Shown here one piece after another: positions 41,223 to 49,450 of a DNA stretch of 64,000 nt (position 1 is the stretch's first letter; every line of letters begins with the position of its first letter). This stretch comes from DATBVX01 sp963724625. GTDB taxonomy: Bacteria > Pseudomonadota > Gammaproteobacteria > Steroidobacterales > Steroidobacteraceae. The DNA is taken from positions 62,001 to 126,000 of the forward strand of contig CAVRVO010000030.1 of the NCBI GenBank assembly GCA_963724625.1, given 5' to 3'. A program made the translations under genes and the position numbers. Under the pieces are notes generated by a model. The model did not search any database. It had not been told where the DNA came from and saw only the letters and a list, made by a program, of their open reading frames with translations.

Positions 41223-44200
41223 TCACGTTTCATCGCCAGCGAGGGACAGCAGCGTCGCGTTGCCACCCACAGCGGCGATGTTGTTCGTGACTGTCTGCTC
41301 GTTGGCGAATCGATGCAGGTAGTAGGGTCCGCCGGCCTTAGGACCGGTGCCCGACAGGCCGCGACCGCCGAATGGCTGCACGCCCACGACAGCGCCAATC
41401 ATGTTGCGATTGACGTAAACATTGCCGACGCGCAATCGTGCCGCGAGATCGCGTGCCACGGAATCGATGCGGGTATGGATTCCGAGCGTCAACCCGAACT
41501 GGGTAGCGTTGATCGCCTCCACGACCTGATCCAGCGCGCGCGCCGGATAACGGATCACGTGCAGGATCGGTCCAAATACTTCGCCCTTCAGGCGCTCGAG
41601 GCTGTCGATCTCGACAGCCAGCGGTGCAACGAAGGTGCCCTGCCCGTGCCAGGAATCGCGCCGGCAGCGATGTGCCCAACGCGCCTCCTTCACGATGGCC
41701 TCAGCGTGAGCCTCGAGCATCGCGCGGGCGCCCTCGTCGATGACGGGTCCGACATCCGTCGCCAGCAGCGCGGGGTCGCCCAACACCATTTCGTCCATGT
41801 AGCCCGCGAGGAGTTCTAATACCCGATCCGCAATCTCTTCCTGCAGGAACAGGACGCGCAGCGCCGAACACCGCTGTCCGGCGCTGTTGAAGGCCGACTG
41901 CACCACGTCGGCGATCACCTGCTCGGGCAGTGCGGAGCTGTCGACCAGCATCGCGTTCTGCCCACCGGTCTCGGCAATCAGCGTAGCGATCGGGCCAGAG
42001 CGCGCAGCGAGGCCACGCTGGATGATGCGAGCGGTCTCGGTCGAGCCCGTGAATACGATTCCGGCCACCCGCGGGTCGCCTACCATCCGACCGCCGAGCC
42101 GTGAGCCCTTGCCGGGAAGAAAGTGGAGCACGTCGGGAGGCACCCCTGCTTCGTGTAGCAGGGAAATCGCACGATGTGCGATCAGCGGCGTAGGCTCGGC
42201 GGGCTTGGCAAGCGCTGCATTGCCGGCAGCGAGCGCCGCCGCGACCTGACCCGTGAAGATCGCGAGCGGAAAGTTCCAGGGACTGATGCAGCCGAAGACG
42301 CCGCGCCCCTCGAGTCGCAGCTCATTGCTTTCCCCGGTCGGTCCGGGAAGCTTCAGCGGCGCGCCAAAATCCGCGCGGGCACGCTCTGCGTAGTAGCGCA
42401 GGTAGTCAACCGCCTCGCGCAGCTCGGACAAGCTGTCGGGCACCGACTTGCCGGCTTCGCGGATCGCCAGGGCAATGAGATCGCCGCGGTTCGCCTCGAA
42501 CAGGTGCGCCGCCTTTTCCAGGATCTTCGCCCGATCATCGGCCGGCAGTGCATTCCAATCGGGCTGAGCTGCGACCGCCGCTGTGATCGCGGCGTCGACA
42601 GCACTCTCGTCGGCTGCGACGACACCACCGACCACTTCCGAGCGATTCGCAGGATTCGTGATCGGGTTTTGCGGACCATCGAGATCGCGGCCCGCAACCG
42701 AGGGCCGGCCGGTCCAGTACGTGCCGAGTCCCGGCGCACATTCGCGCGCGAGCTGCGTGAGCTCCCTGCTATCCGTCAGGTTGGGCCCGGCGGAGTTGAT
42801 GCGCGCCGGTGCAAACAGGTCACGCGGCAGAGCAATGCGTGGGTGCGCAAGGAATTTCAGGCCTTCGACCTGTGCTACCGGGTCGGCAGCGATCTGTGTG
42901 GCCGGCAGCCGCTCGTCGACGATGCGATTCACGAAAGAAGTGTTGGCGCCATTCTCCAGCAGCCGACGCACCAGATAGGGCAGGAGGTCCGCGTGCGCTC
43001 CGACCGGCGCATAAACTCGGCACGGAAGGTTCAGTTTGCCGACACCGACGATCTCGGCATAGAGCTCCTCGCCCATGCCGTGCAGGCGCTGAAACTCGAA
43101 CGAGCGACCGGTGAGTTGCGCCATCCGGATGATGCTGGCGACGGTGTGAGCGTTGTGTGTCGCAAATTGTGGATAAATGAATTCGCCCCCATCGAGGACC
43201 AGCCGAGCACAAGCCAGATACGACACGTCGGTGTTGATCTTGCGGGTGAATACCGGGTAACCCGACAAGCCCCGCTCCTGGGCGCGCTTGATCTCGCTGT
43301 CCCAGTACGCGCCCTTGACCAGGCGGATATTCAGGCGCCGCCGAGTGGCCCGCGCCCGGCCGATCAGCCAGCGCAGCACATCAGGCGCGCGCTTCTGATA
43401 GGCCTGCACTGCGAGGCCGAAGCCCCCCCACCCAGCCGAAACGGATGCCTGCAGCACGCGATCGATCAGCTCCAGCGACAGCTCGAGCCGCTCCGATTCT
43501 TCTGCGTCGATGGTGAGGGCGATGCGCGCGCTGCGCGCCTCGACGACGAGTTGCAGCAGTCTCGGTCCGAGCTCCGCGAGCACGCGCTCGCGTTGTGCGT
43601 ACTCGTAGCGGGGAAAGAGCGCGGAAAGCTTCACCGAAATGCTCGGCGCCTCCTCGTCGGAGGCCGTCGCGTCTCGATATGCACCGGCGGTCGCGATGGC
43701 CTGCGAGTAGGCCGCGCTGTAGCGCACGGCATCCTCGGCGGTCATCGCCGCCTCGCCGAGCATGTCGAAAGAATAGCGATACTGGCGGTTGTCCCCTTCG
43801 CGCGCCCGCTGCAGCGCCTCCTGCATGGTGCGGCCCATGACGAACTGGTGCCCCATGATGCGCATGGCCTGCTTGAGCGCGGCCCGAACCACGGGTTCGC
43901 CGAGGCGCGTCGCCATCCGCGCGATCACCGCAGCGGGATTGGCGAGCTCATCGGCTTCCGGACGGATCAGCCGCCCGGTCAGCATCAGGCCCCAGGTCGA
44001 GGCATTCACGAACAGCGAATCACTGTCGCCGAGATGCTCCGACCAGTTACCGGCTGCGATCTTGTCGGCGATGAGGCGGTCGGCCGTCTCTGCGTCCGGA
44101 ATACGCAGCAGCGCTTCCGCCAGGCACATCAGGATTACGCCCTCGCGCGAGGCGAGGTCGTACTGCTTGAGGAAGGCATCGAGCCCGCCCTTGCGTGTGC

Positions 44201-44414
44201 GATTGCGACGCACGGCATCGATGAGCTCGATAGCGAGCTCCTGCACCTCGGCCCGCACTTCCGGATCGAGCCTTGCGAGCGGCAACAGACCCGCGACGCA
44301 CTCGCGCTCTTCGGCGAGGTACAGGCCGTTGATCGCCGTCCCGACCGGGGACTCAAGCGCCACGCCGGCCGCTCGAATGAAAGCCGGCGACGCCAGAGCG
44401 GGATTGGCCGACAT
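41223..44414 (-). CDS. putA: Bifunctional proline dehydrogenase / glutamate-semialdehyde dehydrogenase
   Basis: 1,063-residue enzyme that oxidises proline to glutamate in two steps. The ATG at 44414 follows an AGGA site. The FAD-dependent PRODH barrel occupies about residues 130-440 (IRLVKGAYWDSEIKRAQERGL, FATHNAHTVASIIRMA). The NAD-dependent P5C dehydrogenase follows from about 540 (ISPWNFPLAIFTGQVAAALAAG) with the catalytic Glu in ETGGQNAML and Cys in SAGQRCSALR. It lacks the N-terminal ribbon-helix-helix domain of trifunctional PutA and the long C-terminal extension, so it should not repress its own gene. A hairpin lies in the leader. Confidence 0.97.
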   Translation of the reverse strand: MSANPALASPAFIRAAGVALESPVGTAINGLYLAEERECVAGLLPLARLDPEVRAEVQELAIELIDAVRRNRTRKGGLDAFLKQYDLASREGVILMCLAEALLRIPDAETADRLIADKIAAGNWSEHLGDSDSLFVNASTWGLMLTGRLIRPEADELANPAAVIARMATRLGEPVVRAALKQAMRIMGHQFVMGRTMQEALQRAREGDNRQYRYSFDMLGEAAMTAEDAVRYSAAYSQAIATAGAYRDATASDEEAPSISVKLSALFPRYEYAQRERVLAELGPRLLQLVVEARSARIALTIDAEESERLELSLELIDRVLQASVSAGWGGFGLAVQAYQKRAPDVLRWLIGRARATRRRLNIRLVKGAYWDSEIKRAQERGLSGYPVFTRKINTDVSYLACARLVLDGGEFIYPQFATHNAHTVASIIRMAQLTGRSFEFQRLHGMGEELYAEIVGVGKLNLPCRVYAPVGAHADLLPYLVRRLLENGANTSFVNRIVDERLPATQIAADPVAQVEGLKFLAHPRIALPRDLFAPARINSAGPNLTDSRELTQLARECAPGLGTYWTGRPSVAGRDLDGPQNPITNPANRSEVVGGVVAADESAVDAAITAAVAAQPDWNALPADDRAKILEKAAHLFEANRGDLIALAIREAGKSVPDSLSELREAVDYLRYYAERARADFGAPLKLPGPTGESNELRLEGRGVFGCISPWNFPLAIFTGQVAAALAAGNAALAKPAEPTPLIAHRAISLLHEAGVPPDVLHFLPGKGSRLGGRMVGDPRVAGIVFTGSTETARIIQRGLAARSGPIATLIAETGGQNAMLVDSSALPEQVIADVVQSAFNSAGQRCSALRVLFLQEEIADRVLELLAGYMDEMVLGDPALLATDVGPVIDEGARAMLEAHAEAIVKEARWAHRCRRDSWHGQGTFVAPLAVEIDSLERLKGEVFGPILHVIRYPARALDQVVEAINATQFGLTLGIHTRIDSVARDLAARLRVGNVYVNRNMIGAVVGVQPFGGRGLSGTGPKAGGPYYLHRFANEQTVTNNIAAVGGNATLLSLAGDET

Positions 44415-44429
44415 TAAGAGGTCCTGCAA

Positions 44430-44458
44430 GGTACAAGTGCGAGGGTCCGCATTGTACC
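44430..44458. promoter_or_regulatory. Inverted repeat in the putA leader
   Basis: GGTACAA and TTGTACC, extended inwards by TGCG and CGCA with one bulged base, form an 11-bp hairpin 16 nt upstream of the putA ATG. The minus strand contains TACAAT, a possible -10, in the outer arm. It could be an operator or a leader hairpin affecting translation. Confidence 0.4.
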
Positions 44459-44480
44459 AACACGGGGTGCAGCGCGGATT

Positions 44481-44897
44481 TCAGCCGCCTTGGCGGAAGC
44501 GCTTGACGTAGTCGGACAGGATACGGGCGTGGTCGAACGCCAGAGGCGGCGGATGGCTTGGGTCGACCAGCGCGAAGGCGCGCGCGTCGTCGCCTGCCGC
44601 GGGCTGCCCGTGCGCCGTCGCGACATAGACGATGCCGATCGTGTGCCCGCGCGGATCGCGCCCCGGATCGGAATACACCCCGAGCAAGGGTCCAAGCTCG
44701 ATGACGAGCCCGGTTTCCTCGCGGGCCTCGCGTATCGCGGCCTGCTCGACCGTCTCGCCAAGGTCGACGAAGCCGCCTGGCAACGCCCACCCAGGCGGAG
44801 GGTTGCGGCGCTCGATCAGCACGATCGGGCGAGCCGGCCGGTCGACGAGCTCGATGATGGCGTCGACGGCAACGGGTGGCGTTACGGGTCTTGTCAT
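44481..44897 (-). CDS. Nudix hydrolase
   Basis: 138-residue Nudix protein. The box reads GGFVDLGETVEQAAIREAREETGL, which fits the GX5EX7REUXEEXGU pattern fully, so metal-dependent pyrophosphohydrolase activity on a nucleoside diphosphate derivative is expected. A conserved IELVDRPARPIVLIERRNPP strand precedes it. Substrate cannot be read; the family includes ADP-ribose and 8-oxo-dGTP hydrolases. It ends about 65 bp upstream of putA on the same strand. Confidence 0.93.
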   Translation of the reverse strand: MTRPVTPPVAVDAIIELVDRPARPIVLIERRNPPPGWALPGGFVDLGETVEQAAIREAREETGLVIELGPLLGVYSDPGRDPRGHTIGIVYVATAHGQPAAGDDARAFALVDPSHPPPLAFDHARILSDYVKRFRQGG

Positions 44898-45033
44898 GCG
44901 CGACTCTTAGCAGGAAACCGCCGTTCCGGCCATCCGGCCCTGTCAACCGCCACGGTCAGGGTGCGTTCATGGCTGAAAGACGATACTCATTTCCTTCAGG
45001 CCGGGACCCGGGAGCCCGGATAATTGCGCGCGT

Positions 45034-46425
45034 ATGATCAGCAAAGAAACGGTTGTCGCGGCCAATCGCTTCGGGCTCGGCGCCCGACCCGGCGAACTCG
45101 AGCACATCGGTACGAATTCGCGCGGCTGGCTGAAATCGCAGATCGATCGTACGCCGCCAATACCCCCTCAGCTGACCTCGCTCAAGCCGAGCGACGAGAT
45201 CCTGCGTGCGCTCTTTGCGACTCGCGAGGCGCGTAAGGACAAACGCGCTCCGGCCACGACGGGCGATCCGGTGCAGAAGATTCGCGACGCCCTACTGCCC
45301 CACTACATCGCACAGGCGGAAGCGCGCGTGCGCATCGCCGCGCGTACCGAGGCTCCGTTCTACGAGCGTCTGGTGCAGTTCTGGAGCAACCACTTCGCCG
45401 TCTCCATCGACAAGCCAGTCTGTCTCGGCATCGCGGGTGCACTCGAGAACGAGGCGATTCGCCCGCACGTCACCGGGCACTTCAGTGAGTTGTTGCGCGT
45501 CGTCGAGCAGCATCCGGCAATGATCGCTTATCTCGATAACCAGGCCTCCGCGGGACCCGATTCAGAACTCGCACGCCTCGCCCGACCGCGGGGCAACGCG
45601 CAACGCAAGGTCGGCATCAACGAAAACCTGGCGCGTGAGATCCTGGAGTTGCACACCCTCGGCGTCGATGGCGGCTACTCGCAGGCAGACGTCACGACGT
45701 TTGCGAACGTACTCACGGGGTGGTCGATTGGCGGTGGCGAGGGGCGCCTCGCAGGCGGCACTGCGGGCCGCTACTTTTTCCGCGAGAACCTGCATCAACC
45801 CGGACCCCAAACCCTCCTCGGCAGGAGCTACGCACAATCCGGCGAAGCGCAGGGTCTTGCGGTGCTGGCGGATCTCGGCCGGCATCCCTCGACGGCGCGA
45901 CATCTTGCCACCAAGCTCGCGCGCCACTTCATCGCCGATGATCCGCCGGTGCAAAGCATCGAAAGGATAGCGGCTGCATTTCAGCAAAGTGAAGGACACC
46001 TGCCGACGACCTACCACGCACTCATCGACTCGAAGGAGGCGTGGACTCCGCAGCCCGCGAAGTTCAAAACTCCGCAGGACTTCATCTATTCGTCGTATCG
46101 CGCATTCGACATCGCCCCCGCTGAGCAGCGCGCACTGCTCGCACCGTTCGAACTTCTTGGCCAGCGCATCTACTCGCCGGGCTCTCCGGCGGGATGGCCC
46201 GATTCATCGAGCGACTGGGACGGCGCCGATGCGCTGATGAAACGCATCGAATGGTCGGTCGCGGCCGGGGATCGACTCGCAGCGACCCGGGTGCCACTCA
46301 CGACCGCGGGACAGGCGCTCGGTCCCTTGCTTTCGGAGCATACGCAGGACGCTTTGCACCGCGCGGCCAGCACCTCGCAGGCCCTGTCCCTCTTTCTTCT
46401 CTCCCCGGAGTTTCAGCGTCGCTGA
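45034..46425 (+). CDS. DUF1800 family protein
   Basis: 463-residue protein of the DUF1800 family. Conserved stretches are ANRFGLGARPGEL, FWSNHFAVSIDK, NENLAREILELHTLGVDGGYSQ (the family hallmark) and HLATKLARHFIADDPP. No signal peptide is visible at this start, whereas some family members are exported. The function of the family is unknown; it nearly always precedes a DUF1501 gene, as here with a 10-bp gap, so the two probably act together. Confidence 0.9.
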   Translation: MISKETVVAANRFGLGARPGELEHIGTNSRGWLKSQIDRTPPIPPQLTSLKPSDEILRALFATREARKDKRAPATTGDPVQKIRDALLPHYIAQAEARVRIAARTEAPFYERLVQFWSNHFAVSIDKPVCLGIAGALENEAIRPHVTGHFSELLRVVEQHPAMIAYLDNQASAGPDSELARLARPRGNAQRKVGINENLAREILELHTLGVDGGYSQADVTTFANVLTGWSIGGGEGRLAGGTAGRYFFRENLHQPGPQTLLGRSYAQSGEAQGLAVLADLGRHPSTARHLATKLARHFIADDPPVQSIERIAAAFQQSEGHLPTTYHALIDSKEAWTPQPAKFKTPQDFIYSSYRAFDIAPAEQRALLAPFELLGQRIYSPGSPAGWPDSSSDWDGADALMKRIEWSVAAGDRLAATRVPLTTAGQALGPLLSEHTQDALHRAASTSQALSLFLLSPEFQRR

Positions 46426-46435
46426 GGAGCCTGCC

Positions 46436-47662
46436 GTGATTTCACGCCGCATCTTCATGAACCGCGCCGCAGCCTGTGGCCTCCTCACGCAGCTTCCGGC
46501 TCTCAGTTTCGCCGCGGCTGCCACTGAATCCCGCCTGGTACTGGTGATCCTGCGCGGCGCGCTTGACGGCCTGACCGCCGTTCCACCGTTCGGTGATTCT
46601 GACTACGCCAACGCACGGCGTGAGCTTGCCATCCCGACTCCCGGAACAAGCGGTGGCGCGCTCGCGCTCGACGCGACTTTCGGCCTGCACCCCTCGCTCA
46701 CGCAGTTACAGCAGCGCTTTCAGCGTGGCGAACTCGCAGTGATCCACGCGGCCGCCTCGCCATACCGCGAGCGCTCCCATTTCGACGGCCAGAACGTGCT
46801 GGAAAACGGCACACCGCAACCTTCGGGAAGCGCGAGTGGCTGGCTGAATCGCGCTATTGCGGCGATTCCAGCCTCGGCTGCTCGCGGACAGCACGAACTG
46901 GGCCTGGCGCTGGGGCAGAACGTGCCACTGGTACTGCGCGGTGAGCAGCGGGTCACGTCCTGGGCGCCTTCGCTTCTGCCTGAAGTGGAGCCGGATACGC
47001 TTGCGCGCCTCGCAGACCTTTACGTCGCGGATCCCGTGTTGGCCATGCGACTCGACGAGGCGACCGCGATCGATACGCTCGCCGATGAGCAGATGGGAGC
47101 CGATCGCTCCGCGCCCAAGGCAACCCGGCCTGGCGCCGGCAATGTCGCCCGGCTCAAGCTCATGGCGAACACCGCTGGCAAGCTCCTGGTAGCTGAGAAC
47201 GGTCCTCGCATCGCAGTCTTCGATGCGACCGGCTGGGACACGCATGCGCAGGAAGGCGGCGCGACAGGCCAACTGGCGCAGCGTCTCGAGGGCCTGGATG
47301 CGGTTCTGGATACTCTGGTGAGCGCGTTGCAGCCCGCGTGGAAGCGCAGCGTGATCGTGGTCGCCACGGAATTCGGTCGCACCGTGGCGTTGAATGGCAC
47401 GCGCGGCACCGATCATGGAACCGGAACTTGCGCGTTGGTGCTGGGGGGCGCGGTGAATGGCGGGCGTGTGATCGCGGATTGGCCTGGCCTCAATGCCCGC
47501 GCACTCTATGAAGGCCGCGACTTGAGGCCGACGACCGACTTGCGCGCCGTGTTCAAGGGAGTGCTGCAGCAACACTACGACATCAGCACCCGCGTGCTGG
47601 ACGATGTGGTGTTCCCATCAAGCGCGGGTGCTCCGCCGATACCCGACCTGCTGCGAGCGTAG
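46436..47662 (+). CDS. DUF1501 family exported protein
   Basis: 408-residue protein with a Tat-like N-terminus (ISRRIFMNRAAACGLLTQLP, ending near ALSFAAAA). DUF1501 proteins have a sulphatase/alkaline-phosphatase-like fold. Seen here are LVLVILRGALDGLTAVPPFGD at the metal-site end, FDATGWDTHAQEG in the middle and the C-terminal VVATEFGRTVALNGTRGTDHGTGT, likely metal ligands by analogy. It is paired with the DUF1800 gene upstream. Biochemical role unproven; a periplasmic or surface hydrolase is inferred. A composite palindrome follows the stop. Confidence 0.9.
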   Translation: MISRRIFMNRAAACGLLTQLPALSFAAAATESRLVLVILRGALDGLTAVPPFGDSDYANARRELAIPTPGTSGGALALDATFGLHPSLTQLQQRFQRGELAVIHAAASPYRERSHFDGQNVLENGTPQPSGSASGWLNRAIAAIPASAARGQHELGLALGQNVPLVLRGEQRVTSWAPSLLPEVEPDTLARLADLYVADPVLAMRLDEATAIDTLADEQMGADRSAPKATRPGAGNVARLKLMANTAGKLLVAENGPRIAVFDATGWDTHAQEGGATGQLAQRLEGLDAVLDTLVSALQPAWKRSVIVVATEFGRTVALNGTRGTDHGTGTCALVLGGAVNGGRVIADWPGLNARALYEGRDLRPTTDLRAVFKGVLQQHYDISTRVLDDVVFPSSAGAPPIPDLLRA

Positions 47663-47779
47663 CGGAGGGTCGACCGGGTAGGTGTTTTCGAGACCGTGAA
47701 AAACACGGACGTTTTTCACGGCGCCTACAGGGACGTACTTGCGGCGTTCTCGAAAACACCTACCCCGTCGAGCCTCCGC
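47662..47779. repeat. Composite palindromic intergenic repeat (family A, copy 2, opposite orientation)
   Basis: Arms at 47662-47693 and 47748-47779 are inverted copies matching at 30 of 32 positions (shared block GTAGGTGTTTTCGAGA). The 54-nt core at 47694-47747 has an 11-bp hairpin, CCGTGAAAAAC with GTTTTTCACGG, then GCCTACAGGGACGTA. The core is the reverse complement of the one at 41134-41186 with a few changes, but the arms are unrelated to the arms there. The element starts at the stop codon of the DUF1501 gene and ends 31 bp before the thioredoxin gene. Confidence 0.8.
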
Positions 47780-47810
47780 CAGCGACAGCGGCTCAGTATA
47801 CTGAGCCGCC

Positions 47811-48686
47811 ATGGGAGCCGACCGCGCCACTGTCCCCGCGATCTTCGATACCACCACGGCCGGGTTCGCCGCCGACGTCCTCGAGCGCTCGAAAACTGCA
47901 ACCGCAGCGGTCGACTTCTGGGCGCCGTGGTGCGCGCCCTGTCGTACGCTCGGGCCGATCCTCGAGGAACTGGTGCGCCAGTATGCAGGCCGACTGCTGC
48001 TGGCACGCGTCAACACCGATGAGGAGCCCGCACTCGCAGCACAGTTCGCGATCCGCAGCATTCCGGATGTGCGCATTTTCCGCGATGGCCGCATGGTCGA
48101 CGGTTTCGTCGGCGTCCAGCCGATCGCGCGATTGAAGCCGCTGTTCGACAAGCACGTGCCACGCGTGTCGGAGGGCGGACGCGAACAGGCACGCGCCTTG
48201 CTGCTCAATGGCGACCCGCCGGGTGCCATCGCGATGCTGCACAAGCTCCTCGAGACCGATCCGCAGAACCACGCCGCACGCATCGATCTGGCCGATGCCC
48301 TCACACGTACCGGGGCAGTGGATGACGCTCAGGGCCTGCTCGACGCACTGCCGCCGAATGTTGCATCGGGCAAGGAGGCCGATGCGGTGCGGGCGCGAAT
48401 CCATTTCATGCGCCACGCCGCCAGGGCCGAGGACGTGCCGGCGCTACAGACCAAGGTGACGGCAGGCACCGCGGACCTCGGGGATTTGCACCGGCTGGCG
48501 GCGTTCGAGATCTTGTTCGGCGATCCCTCGCCAGCACTGGAATTACTGTTGACGATCATGCGCCGGGATCGCAAGTTCAACGACGATCTCGGCCGGCGCA
48601 GCCTGGTGCAGGCCTTTCAGCTCCTTGGCGATGCCGACGAGCGCGTCGCCCAGTACCGCAAACGCATGACGGCCCTGCTCTACTGA
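47811..48686 (+). CDS. ybbN: Thioredoxin-TPR co-chaperone (CnoX/YbbN-like)
   Basis: 291-residue protein with an N-terminal thioredoxin domain (VDFWAPWCAPCRTLGPIL) and a C-terminal TPR-like region (ARALLLNGDPPGAIAMLHKLL, ALELLLTIMRRDRKFNDD). The active-site motif is WCAPC. E. coli CnoX has SxxC at this position and acts as a chaperedoxin handing clients to GroEL; with CAPC this version may also be redox-active. There is no signal peptide, so it is cytoplasmic. It converges with the queuosine-precursor transporter gene, overlapping by 7 bp. Confidence 0.92.
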   Translation: MGADRATVPAIFDTTTAGFAADVLERSKTATAAVDFWAPWCAPCRTLGPILEELVRQYAGRLLLARVNTDEEPALAAQFAIRSIPDVRIFRDGRMVDGFVGVQPIARLKPLFDKHVPRVSEGGREQARALLLNGDPPGAIAMLHKLLETDPQNHAARIDLADALTRTGAVDDAQGLLDALPPNVASGKEADAVRARIHFMRHAARAEDVPALQTKVTAGTADLGDLHRLAAFEILFGDPSPALELLLTIMRRDRKFNDDLGRRSLVQAFQLLGDADERVAQYRKRMTALLY

Positions 48687-49450
48687 GCCGCTTCTTCACG
48701 CAGCCGAACCGCAAGCTGCGTTCCAAGATAACGTTCGATCCAGCGCCGCGCGCCATAGATCAAGGGCGTCAACAGGATCGCGAGCGTCAGTTTATAGGTG
48801 TAGTTGAGAGTTCCGACCGCGAGGAAGCGCTCGGTCGACCAGTGCTGCGGGCCGAGCACAAAGGCGATATAAAGCACCACGAAACTGTCCACGAGCTGGG
48901 AGATCACGGTCGACCCGGTCGAGCGCAGCCACACCAACCGCTCGCCGGTGATGCGGCGAATGCGGTGGAAGATCGACACATCGATGAGCTGACCGATCAG
49001 GAATGCGACCACCGACCCCGCAATCGTCCACATCCCCTGGCCGAAAATAGCCACGAACGCGGCCTGCATGTCGGGAACACCGTGCTCGTGGTTCACGCCA
49101 ATCCACCATTCGGCTGGAGCAAGGTGGATGGCGGCATACGCGGCCAGAAATGCGTACACGATGAGCGCTACCGCCAGCCAGGAGATGAAACGCACGCCGC
49201 GAACACCAAAGTACTCGTTGATGACATCGGTCATCACGAACACGATCGGCCAGACGAGGACGCCGGCTGTGAAACTGAGCGAGCCTGTTTGACCGAACAG
49301 ATTCCAATCGAATGGCTGCAGCCCGAAGGTCGTCTCCAGCGCAAATATCTTGACGCCCACGAACTCGCCGATCAGCGCGTTGGCGAGAAAAAAGCCGCTC
49401 AGCGCCATGAACAGGCGCGTCGCGCGTCGCTCGTTCGTTCCGTCGCTCAC
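48680..49450 (-). CDS. Queuosine precursor transporter (YhhQ/VUT family)
   Basis: 256-residue inner-membrane protein with about six hydrophobic helices. Family marks are FVGVKIFAL, IVFVMTDVINEYFGVRGVRF, IGQLIDVSIFHRIRRITG and STVISQLVDSFVVLYIAF. These proteins import queuine precursors such as preQ0 or preQ1 for tRNA modification. Its start overlaps the end of the histidine kinase gene by 4 bp on the same strand, probably chance packing. No queuosine biosynthesis gene is in the window. Confidence 0.9.
   Translation of the reverse strand: MSDGTNERRATRLFMALSGFFLANALIGEFVGVKIFALETTFGLQPFDWNLFGQTGSLSFTAGVLVWPIVFVMTDVINEYFGVRGVRFISWLAVALIVYAFLAAYAAIHLAPAEWWIGVNHEHGVPDMQAAFVAIFGQGMWTIAGSVVAFLIGQLIDVSIFHRIRRITGERLVWLRSTGSTVISQLVDSFVVLYIAFVLGPQHWSTERFLAVGTLNYTYKLTLAILLTPLIYGARRWIERYLGTQLAVRLREEAAQ

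Noticed and set aside
42174..44417. 747-codon open frame on the plus strand opposite putA
   Set aside because: PutA is unambiguous on the other strand; the antisense product is Arg/His rich without motifs.
41104..47779. CRISPR or tandem-repeat array formed by the repeated cores
   Set aside because: The two copies are 6.5 kb apart, inverted relative to each other, and not separated by uniform spacers.
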